A DNA stretch of 64,000 nt from Streptomyces sp. CB02009 (GCF_001905825.1 NZ_LIVV01000002.1:748441-812440), one strand, 5' to 3'; shown: positions 1 through 8,059, counted from the first letter of the stretch. Program-made: numbers and translations. Notes: a model not told the origin generated them from the letters alone.

Positions 1-274
1 GACCGCCTTCAACGGATACACCCCCGGCGGCTTCTCGGTCCTCTTCACCGACGAGACCTCGGGCGTCACCACGTACGCGGCCAACCGCAGCCTGCGGATC
101 GACGCGCCCGGCCCCGAGGGCGAGGTCGTGCTCGACTTCAACCGCGCCACCAACCTCCCCTGCGCGTACACCGACTTCGCGACCTGCCCGCTGCCGCCCG
201 CGGAGAACCGGCTGCCCGTCGCGGTCGAGGCGGGGGAGAAGATCCCGCACGAGCGCGGTCCGGTCACCCCGTAG
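1..274 (+). CDS. DUF1684 domain protein, C-terminal part (5' end outside window)
   Basis: The open frame starts at base 2 and ends at a TAG at 272-274, giving the last 90 residues of a protein whose start lies before the window. The visible part carries features I recognise from the DUF1684 family: a DFNRATNLPCAY stretch, then TCPLPP, NRLPVAVEAGEK at the end. These are small actinobacterial proteins of unknown biochemical role, usually about 200-280 residues long. The gene runs into the 3' end of the amidohydrolase on the other strand, overlapping it by 11 bp. The family assignment is fairly secure; the function is not known. Confidence 0.8.
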   Translation, partial: TAFNGYTPGGFSVLFTDETSGVTTYAANRSLRIDAPGPEGEVVLDFNRATNLPCAYTDFATCPLPPAENRLPVAVEAGEKIPHERGPVTP

Positions 275-1637
275 CCGCCCGGTCCGGGACCTCCGGCCCC
301 GCCAGGGTGCCGAGAGCCGCCGCCACGAGCGCGGTCACGGCCGGCGGCAGGGCCGTCCGCACGTCGGGCGCGAAGAGAGGGGAGTGGTTCGGCGGGAGCC
401 GGCCCGCCGAGGCCGCCCACTGGCGGGGGCTCGCGGTGCCGGTCATCCAGTAGACGAGGGGGACGTCCTTCTCGCCGTGCAGCGCGGCGCCCGCGCCGCC
501 GTACAGCGGGAAGTCCTCCGAGGCCAGCGAAGGAGGCCAGTCGGCGACCCGGGCGGAGCCGTAGAGCCCGGTGTGGGCGGCGCGGACCGCCCGGGTCGCG
601 GCCGGATCGCCCCACAGGGCCGGGGCACGGGAGACGACCGTGATCCCCGGCTCGCGCGGGCAGGCGGAGGCGGCGCACTCGGCCCGGACGATGCGCTCCA
701 CCGCCGCGAGCGCCCGGTCCAGGGAGGCGTCCGTGAGCGCCCGCAGGCCGATGCCCAACTCCGCCGTGTCCGGCACCACGTTCACGGCCGTGCCCGCCCG
801 CAGGGTGCCGACGGTGAGCGTGAGCTGGTCGGCGGGGGCGCTCTCGCGGGAGACGATCGTCTGCAGGCGGGTGATCACGGCGGCGGCCGTCACCACCGGG
901 TCCACGGCCAGGTGGGGCGTCCCGGCGTGACCTCCGCGCCCGTGCACGACGACGTCGAGGGCCGTGCTCGCCGCCGTCATGGGGGCGTGCGGGGTGCCGT
1001 GCGCGACCATGCCTGCGGGCAGCGGCGCCGCGTGCTGGGCGAGGACCACGTCCGGCCGGCCGAACCGCTCGTACAGCCCGTCCTCCAGCATCGCGCGCGC
1101 ACCCGTCAGCGTCTCCTCGGCCGGCTGGCCGAGGACCACGAGCGTGCCCCGCCAGTGCGCGGCCCCGCGGGCCAGGACGTCCGCGGCCCCGGCCGCCGCG
1201 GCCAGGTGGAGGTCGTGCCCGCAGGCGTGCATGGCGCCGTTCCCGCTCGCGTACGGCAGCCCGGTCCGCTCCTCCACGGGGAGGGCGTCCAGTTCGGCCC
1301 GCAGGTACACCCGTGGTCCCTCGCCGTTGCGCAGGACGCCGACCACGCCATGGCCGCCGACGCCCCGGGAGACGTCGAGGCCCAGGTCCGCCAGCCGGTC
1401 CGCGAACAGCCCGGCCGTGCGGCGCTCCTCGCCGGACAGCTCCGGCGTCCGGTGGACGTCCAGGTAGAGGGTGAGCGCGGGACGCAGCGCCGCACCGGCC
1501 GAGGCGAGGACCGGAGCGAAGGACTCGGGTCGGCCCGCCGCGGCGGGACCGGGGGATCCGGGCTGGTTCACAGGACTCCAGAGGGGTGAGGGCGCGCCGC
1601 TGGCGTCGCGTGCCAGCGATGTGCGTGCGGGAGACAT
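264..1637 (-). CDS. M20-family amidohydrolase (hippurate hydrolase / N-acyl amino acid hydrolase type)
   Basis: A 457-residue protein if it starts at the ATG at 1637, a start that leaves room for a promoter facing the precursor gene; a longer frame reaching 1745 would overlap that gene. M20D features are visible: the metal-binding run MHACGHDLHLA, GQPAEE with the catalytic glutamates, the dimerisation-domain GRGGHAG and a late ASEDFPLY stretch. The family removes acyl groups from amino acids or opens amide bonds in the cytoplasm using two metal ions. It is divergent from the RiPP precursor, so the two share an 88-bp promoter region, but nothing in the sequence proves that it belongs to the RiPP pathway. 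Confidence 0.88.
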   Translation of the reverse strand: MSPARTSLARDASGAPSPLWSPVNQPGSPGPAAAGRPESFAPVLASAGAALRPALTLYLDVHRTPELSGEERRTAGLFADRLADLGLDVSRGVGGHGVVGVLRNGEGPRVYLRAELDALPVEERTGLPYASGNGAMHACGHDLHLAAAAGAADVLARGAAHWRGTLVVLGQPAEETLTGARAMLEDGLYERFGRPDVVLAQHAAPLPAGMVAHGTPHAPMTAASTALDVVVHGRGGHAGTPHLAVDPVVTAAAVITRLQTIVSRESAPADQLTLTVGTLRAGTAVNVVPDTAELGIGLRALTDASLDRALAAVERIVRAECAASACPREPGITVVSRAPALWGDPAATRAVRAAHTGLYGSARVADWPPSLASEDFPLYGGAGAALHGEKDVPLVYWMTGTASPRQWAASAGRLPPNHSPLFAPDVRTALPPAVTALVAAALGTLAGPEVPDRAATG

Positions 1638-1688
1638 GCCGAACGGTGAGCGGGTGGCGGTGGAATGGGAGACGAACCCACCCCCCGG

Positions 1689-1708
1689 GCGGTCCCGTCC
1701 GGGACCGC
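1689..1708 (+). promoter_or_regulatory. Inverted repeat ahead of the precursor ribosome site
   Basis: The arms GCGGTCCC (1689-1696) and GGGACCGC (1701-1708) are a perfect 8-bp inverted repeat with a 4-nt loop, a few bases before the GAGGAGG ribosome binding site (1715-1721) of the precursor gene. It could be an operator in the shared promoter region (1638-1725), or an RNA hairpin in the precursor leader affecting translation or stability. I see no convincing -10/-35 pair in this GC-rich stretch. Confidence 0.4.
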
Positions 1709-1725
1709 GGTCATGAGGAGGCGCC

Positions 1726-1896
1726 ATGAACAAGGACCTGAGCACGCTCGCCGACGAGATCCTCGAGCTCGAGGCCGAGACCTTCGAGATCTCCGACTAC
1801 TCGGACGCCAGCGAGGTCGTCCTGGCCGGTTCCACCAGCACCAGCTCGACCTCGACGTGCAGCTCCACCACCAGCACCACCTCCTGCTCGGCCTGA
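1726..1896 (+). CDS. RiPP precursor peptide, Ser/Thr/Cys-only core (azole/dehydroamino-acid peptide)
   Basis: A 56-residue peptide with a strong GAGGAGG site 5 nt before the ATG. Residues 1-35 form an acidic leader containing FEISDYSDASEVVLAG, of the kind bound by PqqD-like recognition domains. Residues 36-56 read STSTSSTSTC followed by SSTTSTTSCSA: ten Ser, eight Thr, two Cys and one Ala. Cleavage after Ala-Gly (34-35) is the likely leader junction. The neighbouring YcaO, E1, SagB, LanB and SpaB_C genes would convert Cys/Ser/Thr to thiazoles, oxazoles and methyloxazoles and dehydrate remaining Ser/Thr to Dha/Dhb. It is the only cluster gene on the plus strand and converges on the operon end. 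The call rests on leader and core composition and context; the product is inferred. Confidence 0.9.
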   Translation: MNKDLSTLADEILELEAETFEISDYSDASEVVLAGSTSTSSTSTCSSTTSTTSCSA

Positions 1897-1930
1897 TCGC
1901 CGTCCCACCGGCCGGACCGCGGCCGGAGGA

Positions 1931-1963
1931 GCGCCCGGTGTCCGTCCCTCGGACACCGGGCGC
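1931..1963. terminator. Strong hairpin after the precursor gene
   Basis: Perfect 14-bp stem: GCGCCCGGTGTCCG at 1931-1944 and its complement at 1950-1963, with a 5-nt loop. It lies 35 bp after the precursor stop, between converging transcripts, and probably ends precursor transcription. There is no long T tract, as is usual in streptomycetes. Confidence 0.8.
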
Positions 1964-1965
1964 CT

Positions 1966-2015
1966 CGCGTTCCGCCGCCTTCCCGGCCCCGCGGCTACGG
2001 GAAGGGCGGAACGCG
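1966..2015. terminator. Second hairpin between the precursor and the first YcaO gene
   Basis: The left arm (1966-1985) pairs with the right arm (1998-2015) over 18 bp with a two-base bulge and a 12-nt loop. It stands just beyond the 3' end of the minus-strand operon and could terminate that transcript. It is built partly from the first copy of the 27-bp direct repeat described next. Confidence 0.6.
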
Positions 2016-2044
2016 AAGCCTTCCCGGCCGCGCGGCTACGGGAA
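1977..2044. repeat. 27-bp direct repeat duplicating the 3' end of the YcaO gene
   Basis: Copies at 1977-2003 and 2018-2044 match at 26 of 27 positions, offset 41 bp. On the minus strand the second copy supplies the last codons and stop of the YcaO gene (ending Pro-Phe-Pro-stop), and the first again spells Pro-Phe-Pro-stop in another frame. It looks like a local duplication of the gene's tail. Confidence 0.7.
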
Positions 2045-4018
2045 CGGGTGCGGGACCCGGCGGATCTCGGCGTCGGTCAGGTCCGTCGCCCGGTGACCGC
2101 CCCGGCGCAGGGCCGTCCGGAGCCGGGGCAGCAGCGGCGCACGCTGCCGGTTCCAGCCGAAGTCGATCGGCAGCAGACCCGGTACGAGGGTGCTCACCGT
2201 GCACAGCCCCATCCGCTCCTGCTCGGGGGTGGTCTGGTCGACGACGATCACGTCGTGGCCGGCCCCCGCGAGCATGTCGGTCACGGCCCGGACGTCGTCC
2301 CGGAGGTCGTCCGTCCGCGGCCGGCCGGTCGACTCCCAGTCCCGGTAGACCTCTTCGAAGGGGCGTACCGCCCGGGGCTCCAGATAGCCCCGGGCGTGCA
2401 CGGCCATCCGCGGCAGCCCGTACAGCTGCGCGTGGTCCTTCAGATGGCGGACGAGGCCGAAGTCCTCCGCCATGGCTTCGAGTTCGTCCCTCCGCTCCCG
2501 CGTCTGGCGGGAGAGGTGCGGGATGTAGGTGAGCACCTCCGACAGGGCGCCCTCCACCGCCGACCGGGGGTCGAGGGAGGCCGCCGCCGCGAACGAGAGG
2601 GTGCCGGGGCCGCCGTCCCGGCGTACCGCCACCGCCGTGACCACCGGGACCGGCAGGTCGACGCGGTTGTCCAGGACGTGGACGTCGTACCCCTGGAGCG
2701 CCGCGCGTTCGGCCATGGCGGCGGACGTCCGGCCGCCGACGGTGGCCAGGTCGATCTCGGTGAGCCTGGCGTCGCCGTACCAGCCGTTCAGGAAGGCATC
2801 CCGCTCGACGAGTTCGAGCAGTCCGCCGAGGACCGCCTCTTCGAGGCTGCCGCCGATGGCGCAGCCGTTGGAGCACTCGAAGACGAAGTTGTCGGCGGCG
2901 AGACCCGCGCTGTAGTACACGAGCCGGGAGGGGACCAGGACCGGACGCAGGTCGCGGAGCGACCAGCCCCACTCCCAGGGGATCGCGCGGTCCGGGTCGA
3001 ACGGGTCGACCAGCGGATCGTCGCGGTAGGTGCGCGGATCGTAGAAGCCGCAGACGGCCGGGTCGACGGCATCGTCCCGGAGCTCGTGCCAGGAGCCGTG
3101 CACGGGGGTGCGCCGGCCGCGCCGGTGGGTTCCCGCGTACCGTTCGAGCCCCTCCAGGAAGGCCAGGGTGCGGCTGGTGGCGAAGGTGTTCTCCTGGCCG
3201 CTCCACGTCACGTCGTTCAGACCGGCGTATCCGCGCACGAACACGCTCCCGGCGACCGGCGCCGTCGTCGGCGAGGTGACGCTGATCCACGTGCCGCCGC
3301 CGAGCGCGCCGCAGACCGGATTGGCGAGCGCCTCGCGCGGCAGGGGGTACGCGGACGCGGCACGCAGCCGGTACGTGCCCGGGTCCGGCTTCCGCCGCTC
3401 GACGAGGGCCATCGGGCGCGGCCCGGCCGGGGCGCGGTCGGGGCCGCAGTCGGGACAGAGCGGATCGGCGAGGAGCGGGTACGTGCGGACCGCGAGCGTC
3501 GTCAGATCGATCCGGGACACCTGCGGCAGCGACCGGTCGGCGGGGTCGGCCGCGGCGGGCTCGACGCCGTGCGGGCCGTCGAGCACCGCCCGGTGGAGGG
3601 CCGCGACCGCGTCGTACACATGGTCGGTGAGCAGTGGCCACACCCCGGCGGGGCGCGGCCCGTCCGGACCGCCGGTCTCCAGCGCGTCGCGCTCGCTGCG
3701 GCTGCGCAACCGCTGCCAGCGCAGCGCGAGGCAGCGCCCGCACGCGGGCGCGGTGCCGTCGCCGCCCCACGGGCCGACGAGCACGGCGGAGGCCGTGAGG
3801 TGGACACGGGCGCCGGCGCGCTCGGCCGCCCATGGGTCCGGGGCTCCCCGGCCGCCGAGCGGCGCGCCGGCGTCTGTGGCCCCGACCGGGACGACGGACA
3901 CGTCCCGCCCGAGACGCGCGGCGAGCGCGGCCCGGAGGCCCGCCCGCGCCTCGTCCAGCGGCAGGGGCAGCGGCAGAGGCGGCGCGGTCCCGCCCCGGGT
4001 GCTCGCCACGGCGCTCAC
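2036..4018 (-). CDS. YcaO cyclodehydratase, copy 1 (azoline-forming)
   Basis: 660 residues from a GTG that overlaps the permease stop (GTGA), so translation is probably coupled. The N-terminal 250 residues hold two Cys pairs (CGRC, CPDC) as in the E1-like half of TOMM proteins. The YcaO domain follows, with EGLERYAG near residue 290 and a stretch GGSLEEAVLGGLLELVERD near 390-410 carrying the ATP/Mg-binding glutamates. The last residues, PHPFP, match the proline-rich tail of azoline-forming YcaO enzymes. It should use ATP to cyclise Cys, Ser or Thr of the precursor. This is one of two intact YcaO proteins here; which residues each handles cannot be told. No TfuA partner is seen, so thioamide formation is less likely. 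Confidence 0.9.
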   Translation of the reverse strand: MSAVASTRGGTAPPLPLPLPLDEARAGLRAALAARLGRDVSVVPVGATDAGAPLGGRGAPDPWAAERAGARVHLTASAVLVGPWGGDGTAPACGRCLALRWQRLRSRSERDALETGGPDGPRPAGVWPLLTDHVYDAVAALHRAVLDGPHGVEPAAADPADRSLPQVSRIDLTTLAVRTYPLLADPLCPDCGPDRAPAGPRPMALVERRKPDPGTYRLRAASAYPLPREALANPVCGALGGGTWISVTSPTTAPVAGSVFVRGYAGLNDVTWSGQENTFATSRTLAFLEGLERYAGTHRRGRRTPVHGSWHELRDDAVDPAVCGFYDPRTYRDDPLVDPFDPDRAIPWEWGWSLRDLRPVLVPSRLVYYSAGLAADNFVFECSNGCAIGGSLEEAVLGGLLELVERDAFLNGWYGDARLTEIDLATVGGRTSAAMAERAALQGYDVHVLDNRVDLPVPVVTAVAVRRDGGPGTLSFAAAASLDPRSAVEGALSEVLTYIPHLSRQTRERRDELEAMAEDFGLVRHLKDHAQLYGLPRMAVHARGYLEPRAVRPFEEVYRDWESTGRPRTDDLRDDVRAVTDMLAGAGHDVIVVDQTTPEQERMGLCTVSTLVPGLLPIDFGWNRQRAPLLPRLRTALRRGGHRATDLTDAEIRRVPHPFP

Positions 4019-4770
4019 GAGGACCTGGTCCAGCGGAAGGTCCTCACCGCGACCGCGCCGAAGACCAGGGCGAACACGAGCAGTCCGGCGCATCCCACCC
4101 ACACGTCCGAGGAGTCGCCCCGGCCGGCGAGCGCGTGGGACACGGCGTCGTTGAGGTAGCGCAGCGGCATGGCGAGCGAGACGTTCTGCAGCCAGGACGG
4201 CATCGAGTCGAGCGGGAAGAAGGACCCGGAGAGGAACGCCATGGGGAGCATCAAAAAGTTGGCGACGGCCGCGACCGACTCCGGTGTGTCGGCGAACGAC
4301 CCGATGATCACGCCGAGCAGCAGGAAGGTGGTGATGCCCAGGATCAGGACCGGGATCAACAGCGGCCATCCAGCGGCCGGTTCGAGGCCGAACACCGGCA
4401 GCATCGCGACCCCGACGAAGAGCAGCGACTGGACGGCGCCGACCACCAGCGCGATCGCGTAGCGGGAGCCAATGACCGCGGACAGCGGGGCAGGGGACAT
4501 CCGGATCAGCCGCAGGATGTCGTCGGTCCGCCACTGCATGAGGGTGAACGCGATGCCGAACACGGCGGCGTTCGCCACTCCCCAGGACAGCACGCCGGAC
4601 GCGGTGTACGAGAGGTAGGACAGGCCGCTCTCCGGCACGGCCTGGCCGCGGAAGATCAGCCCGAAGACGACGAGGAAGAGGAGGGGGAAGGCGAACGTGA
4701 AGAAGAGGGTGGTCCGGTCGCGGACCTGGGCCCGGTAGCCCGCCCCGGTCAGTGCGGCGTAGGCGCTCAT
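4015..4770 (-). CDS. ABC-2 type transporter permease
   Basis: 251 residues from the ATG at 4770, two bases after the ATPase stop. Six hydrophobic segments are visible, beginning TTLFFTFAFPLLFLVVFGL and ending VFALVFGAVAV, with the ABC-2 layout and the LSGSFFPLDSMP stretch common in daunorubicin-resistance/NodJ-like permeases. With the ATPase just upstream it forms an exporter likely to move the finished peptide out of the cell and give self-protection. The stop overlaps the GTG of the YcaO gene by 4 bp. The substrate is inferred from context only. Confidence 0.88.
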   Translation of the reverse strand: MSAYAALTGAGYRAQVRDRTTLFFTFAFPLLFLVVFGLIFRGQAVPESGLSYLSYTASGVLSWGVANAAVFGIAFTLMQWRTDDILRLIRMSPAPLSAVIGSRYAIALVVGAVQSLLFVGVAMLPVFGLEPAAGWPLLIPVLILGITTFLLLGVIIGSFADTPESVAAVANFLMLPMAFLSGSFFPLDSMPSWLQNVSLAMPLRYLNDAVSHALAGRGDSSDVWVGCAGLLVFALVFGAVAVRTFRWTRSS

Positions 4771-4772
4771 GG

Positions 4773-5762
4773 TCAGGACTCCGTGGTCTCGGTGCGGGGG
4801 TGGGCCGTCCGTCCGGCACCGGCGAGGCGGGCGGTCAGGTCGAGGTAGACGTCCTCCAGGCTGGCCGAGCGGGTCTGGACGCCGTCGAGTCCGACGAGCC
4901 TGTCCACGGCGGAGAGCACCCGACCGGACGCGTGGGTCTCCAGGACGAGGGAGCCTCCCTCGACGCTGACCCGTTCGACGCCCTCGATCGCCGCGGCCCG
5001 TCCCTCGTCCAGCCGGCCCAGGGGAAGCAGCAGACGGCTCGGGGCCCGCGAGGCGCCGACCAGGTTGTGCGGGGAGTCGGTCACGGCGATCCGGCCGTCC
5101 ACCAGGATGGCGATCCGGTCGCAGAGCGCCTCGGCCTCGTCGAGGTGGTGGGTGGTGTGCACGATCGTGCGGCCCTCCGCCTTCAGGCTCCGGAGCACCT
5201 CCCACAGGGCGCGGCGGGCCTGCGGGTCGAGGGCGGCGGTCGGCTCGTCCAGGAAGATCAGCTCGGGTCCGTGGACGAGGGCGGAGGCGATCGCGAGGCG
5301 CTGCCGCTGACCGCCCGAGAGGTTCTCGACCTGGACGCCCCGCTGCTCGGTGAGGCCCACGGTGTCGAGGGTTGCGTCCACGGCGCTCCGGGGCGCCCCG
5401 TAGAGGGCGGCGACGGTGCGCAGATGCTCGTGGGCAGTCTGCCGGACGAAGAACGCGGAGCTCTGGGTCTGCACGCCGAGCCGGGGGAGCAGCGCGGTGT
5501 TGCGGGGCCAGGGCGACTCGCCGAAGACGGCGACCGTGCCCGCGTCGGCCCGGCGCAGCCCTTCCATGATCTCGATCAGGGTGGACTTGCCCGCACCGTT
5601 GGGGCCGAGGAGACCGAAGAACTCGCCCCGGTGGATCTCCAGGGAGACGTCGTCCACGGCCTGGCGGTCCCCGTACCGCTTGGAGACTCCCTGGACCTGG
5701 ACGGCGGCGGTCGGCGAACCGCCCGCGGCGGATGTGGTTGACATGGTCTGTACCTCACTCAT
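4773..5762 (-). CDS. ABC transporter ATP-binding protein
   Basis: 329 residues; Walker A is GPNGAGKST, the signature is LSGGQRQR, and Walker B ends LIFLDEPT with the H-loop at VHTTHH. The C-terminal 90 residues beyond the ATPase core resemble the extension of drug-resistance ATPases of the DrrA type. The start at 5762 gives MSEVQTM; the Met seven codons later (5744) is an equally plausible start. It energises the permease encoded two bases downstream. In this cluster it most likely provides export and immunity for the modified peptide. Confidence 0.92.
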   Translation of the reverse strand: MSEVQTMSTTSAAGGSPTAAVQVQGVSKRYGDRQAVDDVSLEIHRGEFFGLLGPNGAGKSTLIEIMEGLRRADAGTVAVFGESPWPRNTALLPRLGVQTQSSAFFVRQTAHEHLRTVAALYGAPRSAVDATLDTVGLTEQRGVQVENLSGGQRQRLAIASALVHGPELIFLDEPTAALDPQARRALWEVLRSLKAEGRTIVHTTHHLDEAEALCDRIAILVDGRIAVTDSPHNLVGASRAPSRLLLPLGRLDEGRAAAIEGVERVSVEGGSLVLETHASGRVLSAVDRLVGLDGVQTRSASLEDVYLDLTARLAGAGRTAHPRTETTES

Positions 5763-5783
5763 GTGGTGCGTGGTTCCTTCGGG

Positions 5784-6890
5784 TCAGCCGAGCAGGTGGA
5801 GGACGAAGGTGATCGTGGCCGCCGCGAGGAGGAGGACCAGGACGGCGGAGCCGAGCGCGTACGCCGTGTAGATCCGCCGGGCCCGTACCGGATAGCCGGC
5901 CAGGGCCTCGGCTCCGGCGGCCCTGCGGAGACGCAACGCCAGGTAGGTCCGGGTCTCGGGGGCGAGGTGATCGGCTCCGACGGCGTGTCCCAGCATCCGG
6001 TACCCGTCGAGCGGCGGCAGCGGTACGAGGTTGCTCAGCGCCTGGATGGTGCCGAGCACCAGGACTCCGGCCAGGGGGGAGCGCTCCGGGGCGTCGGCGG
6101 AGAGCAGGAACCACCAGACGCCGAAGGGCAGCAGGAGCAGCATGTTGAGGTAGGCGCCCGCCCCGGCGATGACCAGCTTGGCCCTCCGGCCCGGCAGGAA
6201 CAGGTAGTTGTCGACCGTGCAGTAGAGGAGGGCGGCGGGGAACCGCCAGCGGAGGCCGATCTCGGCGACGTGCCCGCCGTAGTGCTGGGCGGCGATCCCG
6301 TGCGCCAGCTCGTGGAGCGTGATGCTCGCCCACAGGAAGAGGGCGACGCCCATCAGCGCGAACGGCCGCCCGACCAGCTCGGCGGTGCCGTCGAGCAGCG
6401 CCCCCGAGCGCCAGGCGAGGAGGCCCAGGAGGACGAAGACAGCTGCCAGTAGGGGGAGTTGGACGGCCGAGTGCAGCAGGGGGCGCAGCGTGCGGTGGAG
6501 TCGGGCGGTGGTCGCCTCGGCGTCCGCGACCATCGGACGGGTGCCGCGCCAGAAGGAGTGGGGGCGTGGGGGCGCGGGGGCCGGCGGGGCCGGATCGGGG
6601 GCGCCGACGAGGAGGCCCCGGGTGCCGAGGAGGCCGAGGAGCCGGTTCCAGTGCTCCTCGCCGAGCCGCCGGCCGAACCGCTCCGCGTACACGGGGGCGA
6701 GGTCGTCCAGGTTGCGTGTGCCGTCCAGCCGCGCCATGAGGAAGTGCTCCTTGATCCCGACCTCGAACGCGGCTCCGGTGACGGGGTGCCTGACGAGGTG
6801 CACGGTCCGGGGGCCGCGCAGCAGTGGCGGGCTGAGCAGTACGCCCGGCCGGAGGGCGGGGCGATAGGCCCGCGCGGCGGTGGCGGTCAC
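5784..6890 (-). CDS. PqqD-like domain fused to M50-type membrane zinc protease
   Basis: 368 residues from a GTG overlapping the stop of the SpaB_C gene. Residues about 25-95 (HPVTGAAFEVGI, LDGTRNLDDL, FGRRLGEEHW, LLGTRGLLVG) have the pattern of a PqqD/RRE winged helix that binds RiPP leaders. The rest is a polytopic membrane protein with the metal motif HELAHG at 193-198 and NLVPLPPLDGYRML with Asp295, the two halves of an M50 active site. COG1994-type proteins share this layout. In this operon it is the best candidate for removing the precursor leader, since no other peptidase is encoded within it. That role is inference; it could instead protect the producer. Confidence 0.82.
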   Translation of the reverse strand: MTATAARAYRPALRPGVLLSPPLLRGPRTVHLVRHPVTGAAFEVGIKEHFLMARLDGTRNLDDLAPVYAERFGRRLGEEHWNRLLGLLGTRGLLVGAPDPAPPAPAPPRPHSFWRGTRPMVADAEATTARLHRTLRPLLHSAVQLPLLAAVFVLLGLLAWRSGALLDGTAELVGRPFALMGVALFLWASITLHELAHGIAAQHYGGHVAEIGLRWRFPAALLYCTVDNYLFLPGRRAKLVIAGAGAYLNMLLLLPFGVWWFLLSADAPERSPLAGVLVLGTIQALSNLVPLPPLDGYRMLGHAVGADHLAPETRTYLALRLRRAAGAEALAGYPVRARRIYTAYALGSAVLVLLLAAATITFVLHLLG

Positions 6891-8059
6891 GCGTCCGCCG
6901 CCGCGACGTGCGGGTCTCTGAGGACCTGGCCGAGGACGAAGGAGAGATAGGCCTCGTCGCGGATCGTCACATGCAGCCGGTTGTTGGTCATGTGCATGTA
7001 CGGGGAGAGGAGCCGGGGGAGGACCGACGGCAGATGGAGGAGCGGCGCCGTCGGGACGGAGTCCACGGGTTCCGCGCGCAGTTGCCCGGCGTCCTCGCGG
7101 GCGGGGCCCTCCCGGGGCGGGAAGAGCAGCTCGCCCCGGAGCGTCAACTCCTCTATGCGTGAACGCAGTTCCTGGCAGTGCTCGGCCCAGCCCCGGAGGA
7201 AGGAGGGGAGCCGCTCCAGCTCGCCGCTCGCGATCGCGGCGCGGACGGCGGCGAACCGGCGGCCCAGGGCGGGCGCCATCTCTGCGTAGTTCCGCTCGTA
7301 CTCCTTGGACCCGATGAAACCGGTCCCGGGGAAGGCGCGGTGCCAGAACGCGTAGTAGCCGTCGAGGTAGTCGGCGAGCTTCTCCTCCTCCGGCAGGAAG
7401 CAGCTCGCCATCACCATCATCAGCTGTGCGGAGGTGCCGAGCAGCACGGTGCGGAGGTGCAGGTTCATGGTGCGGAAGGCGTCCACGACCAGTTCGCTGG
7501 AGTGGCGGAAGTGCCACTCGGCGAGCTCGACACCGGCCGGGCCTCCGTACTTGGCGTACTCGGGAGCGTACGGCTCCTCGCTGAACGTGTTGTTCGGCCG
7601 CAGCCTCATCCGGCCGTCGTCGCCCATGTACCGTCCCCGGTCCTCCCCGGGGAACTCTATGTCGAACAGGGCGTTGTAGAAGTCCTTGAGGAAGCCGGAG
7701 TCGACCTCGTACAGCGCGGGGCGGCTCTTCAGGAACGCGGTGAGCGCCTCCTCGGCCCGCCGCCTCACCTCGGGAGCCGCCGCCGCGCTCGCGGGGCGCA
7801 GCCGCAGCCGCACATGCGGGCCCTCCAGCCAGTAGTTGATGAAGAAGTGCCCCGCGAGCAGCCCCTCCTCGGTGAGCCGGGCGACGAGCGGCCGCACGCA
7901 GTCCACCAGCATCGGCCGCGGGCTGGCGGCGTAGAACACGTGCAGGGCGATCCACGCGCCCGGCCCCTGGGCGGGGGAGCCGTGGGCGGCCGGGGCGGGG
8001 CCGGGCGTGACGCGGGGCGCGGGGGCGGGTGAGGGGTGCGGGGAGATCAGTTCCGGCAT
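6887..8059 (-). CDS. SpaB_C / thiopeptide-type bacteriocin biosynthesis protein
   Basis: 390 residues from an ATG that overlaps the end of the LanB gene by 13 bp. The SpaB_C pattern is clear: HFFINYWLEGPHVRLRLRP near the start of the domain and YMHMTNNRLHVTIRDE near the end. Stand-alone members either eliminate glutamate from glutamylated Ser/Thr to form Dha/Dhb, or in thiopeptides carry out the formal [4+2] cyclisation that makes the pyridine. Thiopeptide clusters normally hold both types; here there is only one, so elimination is the more economical reading, as in goadsporin-like pathways. The first 35 residues are Pro/Ala-rich and probably disordered. Confidence 0.88.
   Translation of the reverse strand: MPELISPHPSPAPAPRVTPGPAPAAHGSPAQGPGAWIALHVFYAASPRPMLVDCVRPLVARLTEEGLLAGHFFINYWLEGPHVRLRLRPASAAAAPEVRRRAEEALTAFLKSRPALYEVDSGFLKDFYNALFDIEFPGEDRGRYMGDDGRMRLRPNNTFSEEPYAPEYAKYGGPAGVELAEWHFRHSSELVVDAFRTMNLHLRTVLLGTSAQLMMVMASCFLPEEEKLADYLDGYYAFWHRAFPGTGFIGSKEYERNYAEMAPALGRRFAAVRAAIASGELERLPSFLRGWAEHCQELRSRIEELTLRGELLFPPREGPAREDAGQLRAEPVDSVPTAPLLHLPSVLPRLLSPYMHMTNNRLHVTIRDEAYLSFVLGQVLRDPHVAAADA

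Noticed and set aside
264..1637. M20 amidohydrolase as the leader peptidase of the RiPP
   Set aside because: M20D enzymes act on N-acyl amino acids or small amides, not on leader junctions; the M50 protein in the operon is a better candidate.
1726..1896. Assignment of the precursor as a classical thiopeptide or lanthipeptide
   Set aside because: Only one SpaB_C protein and no LanC-type cyclase are encoded; the core has two Cys and no lanthionine-type spacing. A linear azole peptide is the better-supported class, though not proven.
2036..4819. A single 927-residue frame joining the permease region to the first YcaO protein
   Set aside because: The first part is an out-of-frame reading of the permease. 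The permease (4015-4770) and the YcaO gene (from the GTG at 4018) have separate starts with a 4-bp overlap.
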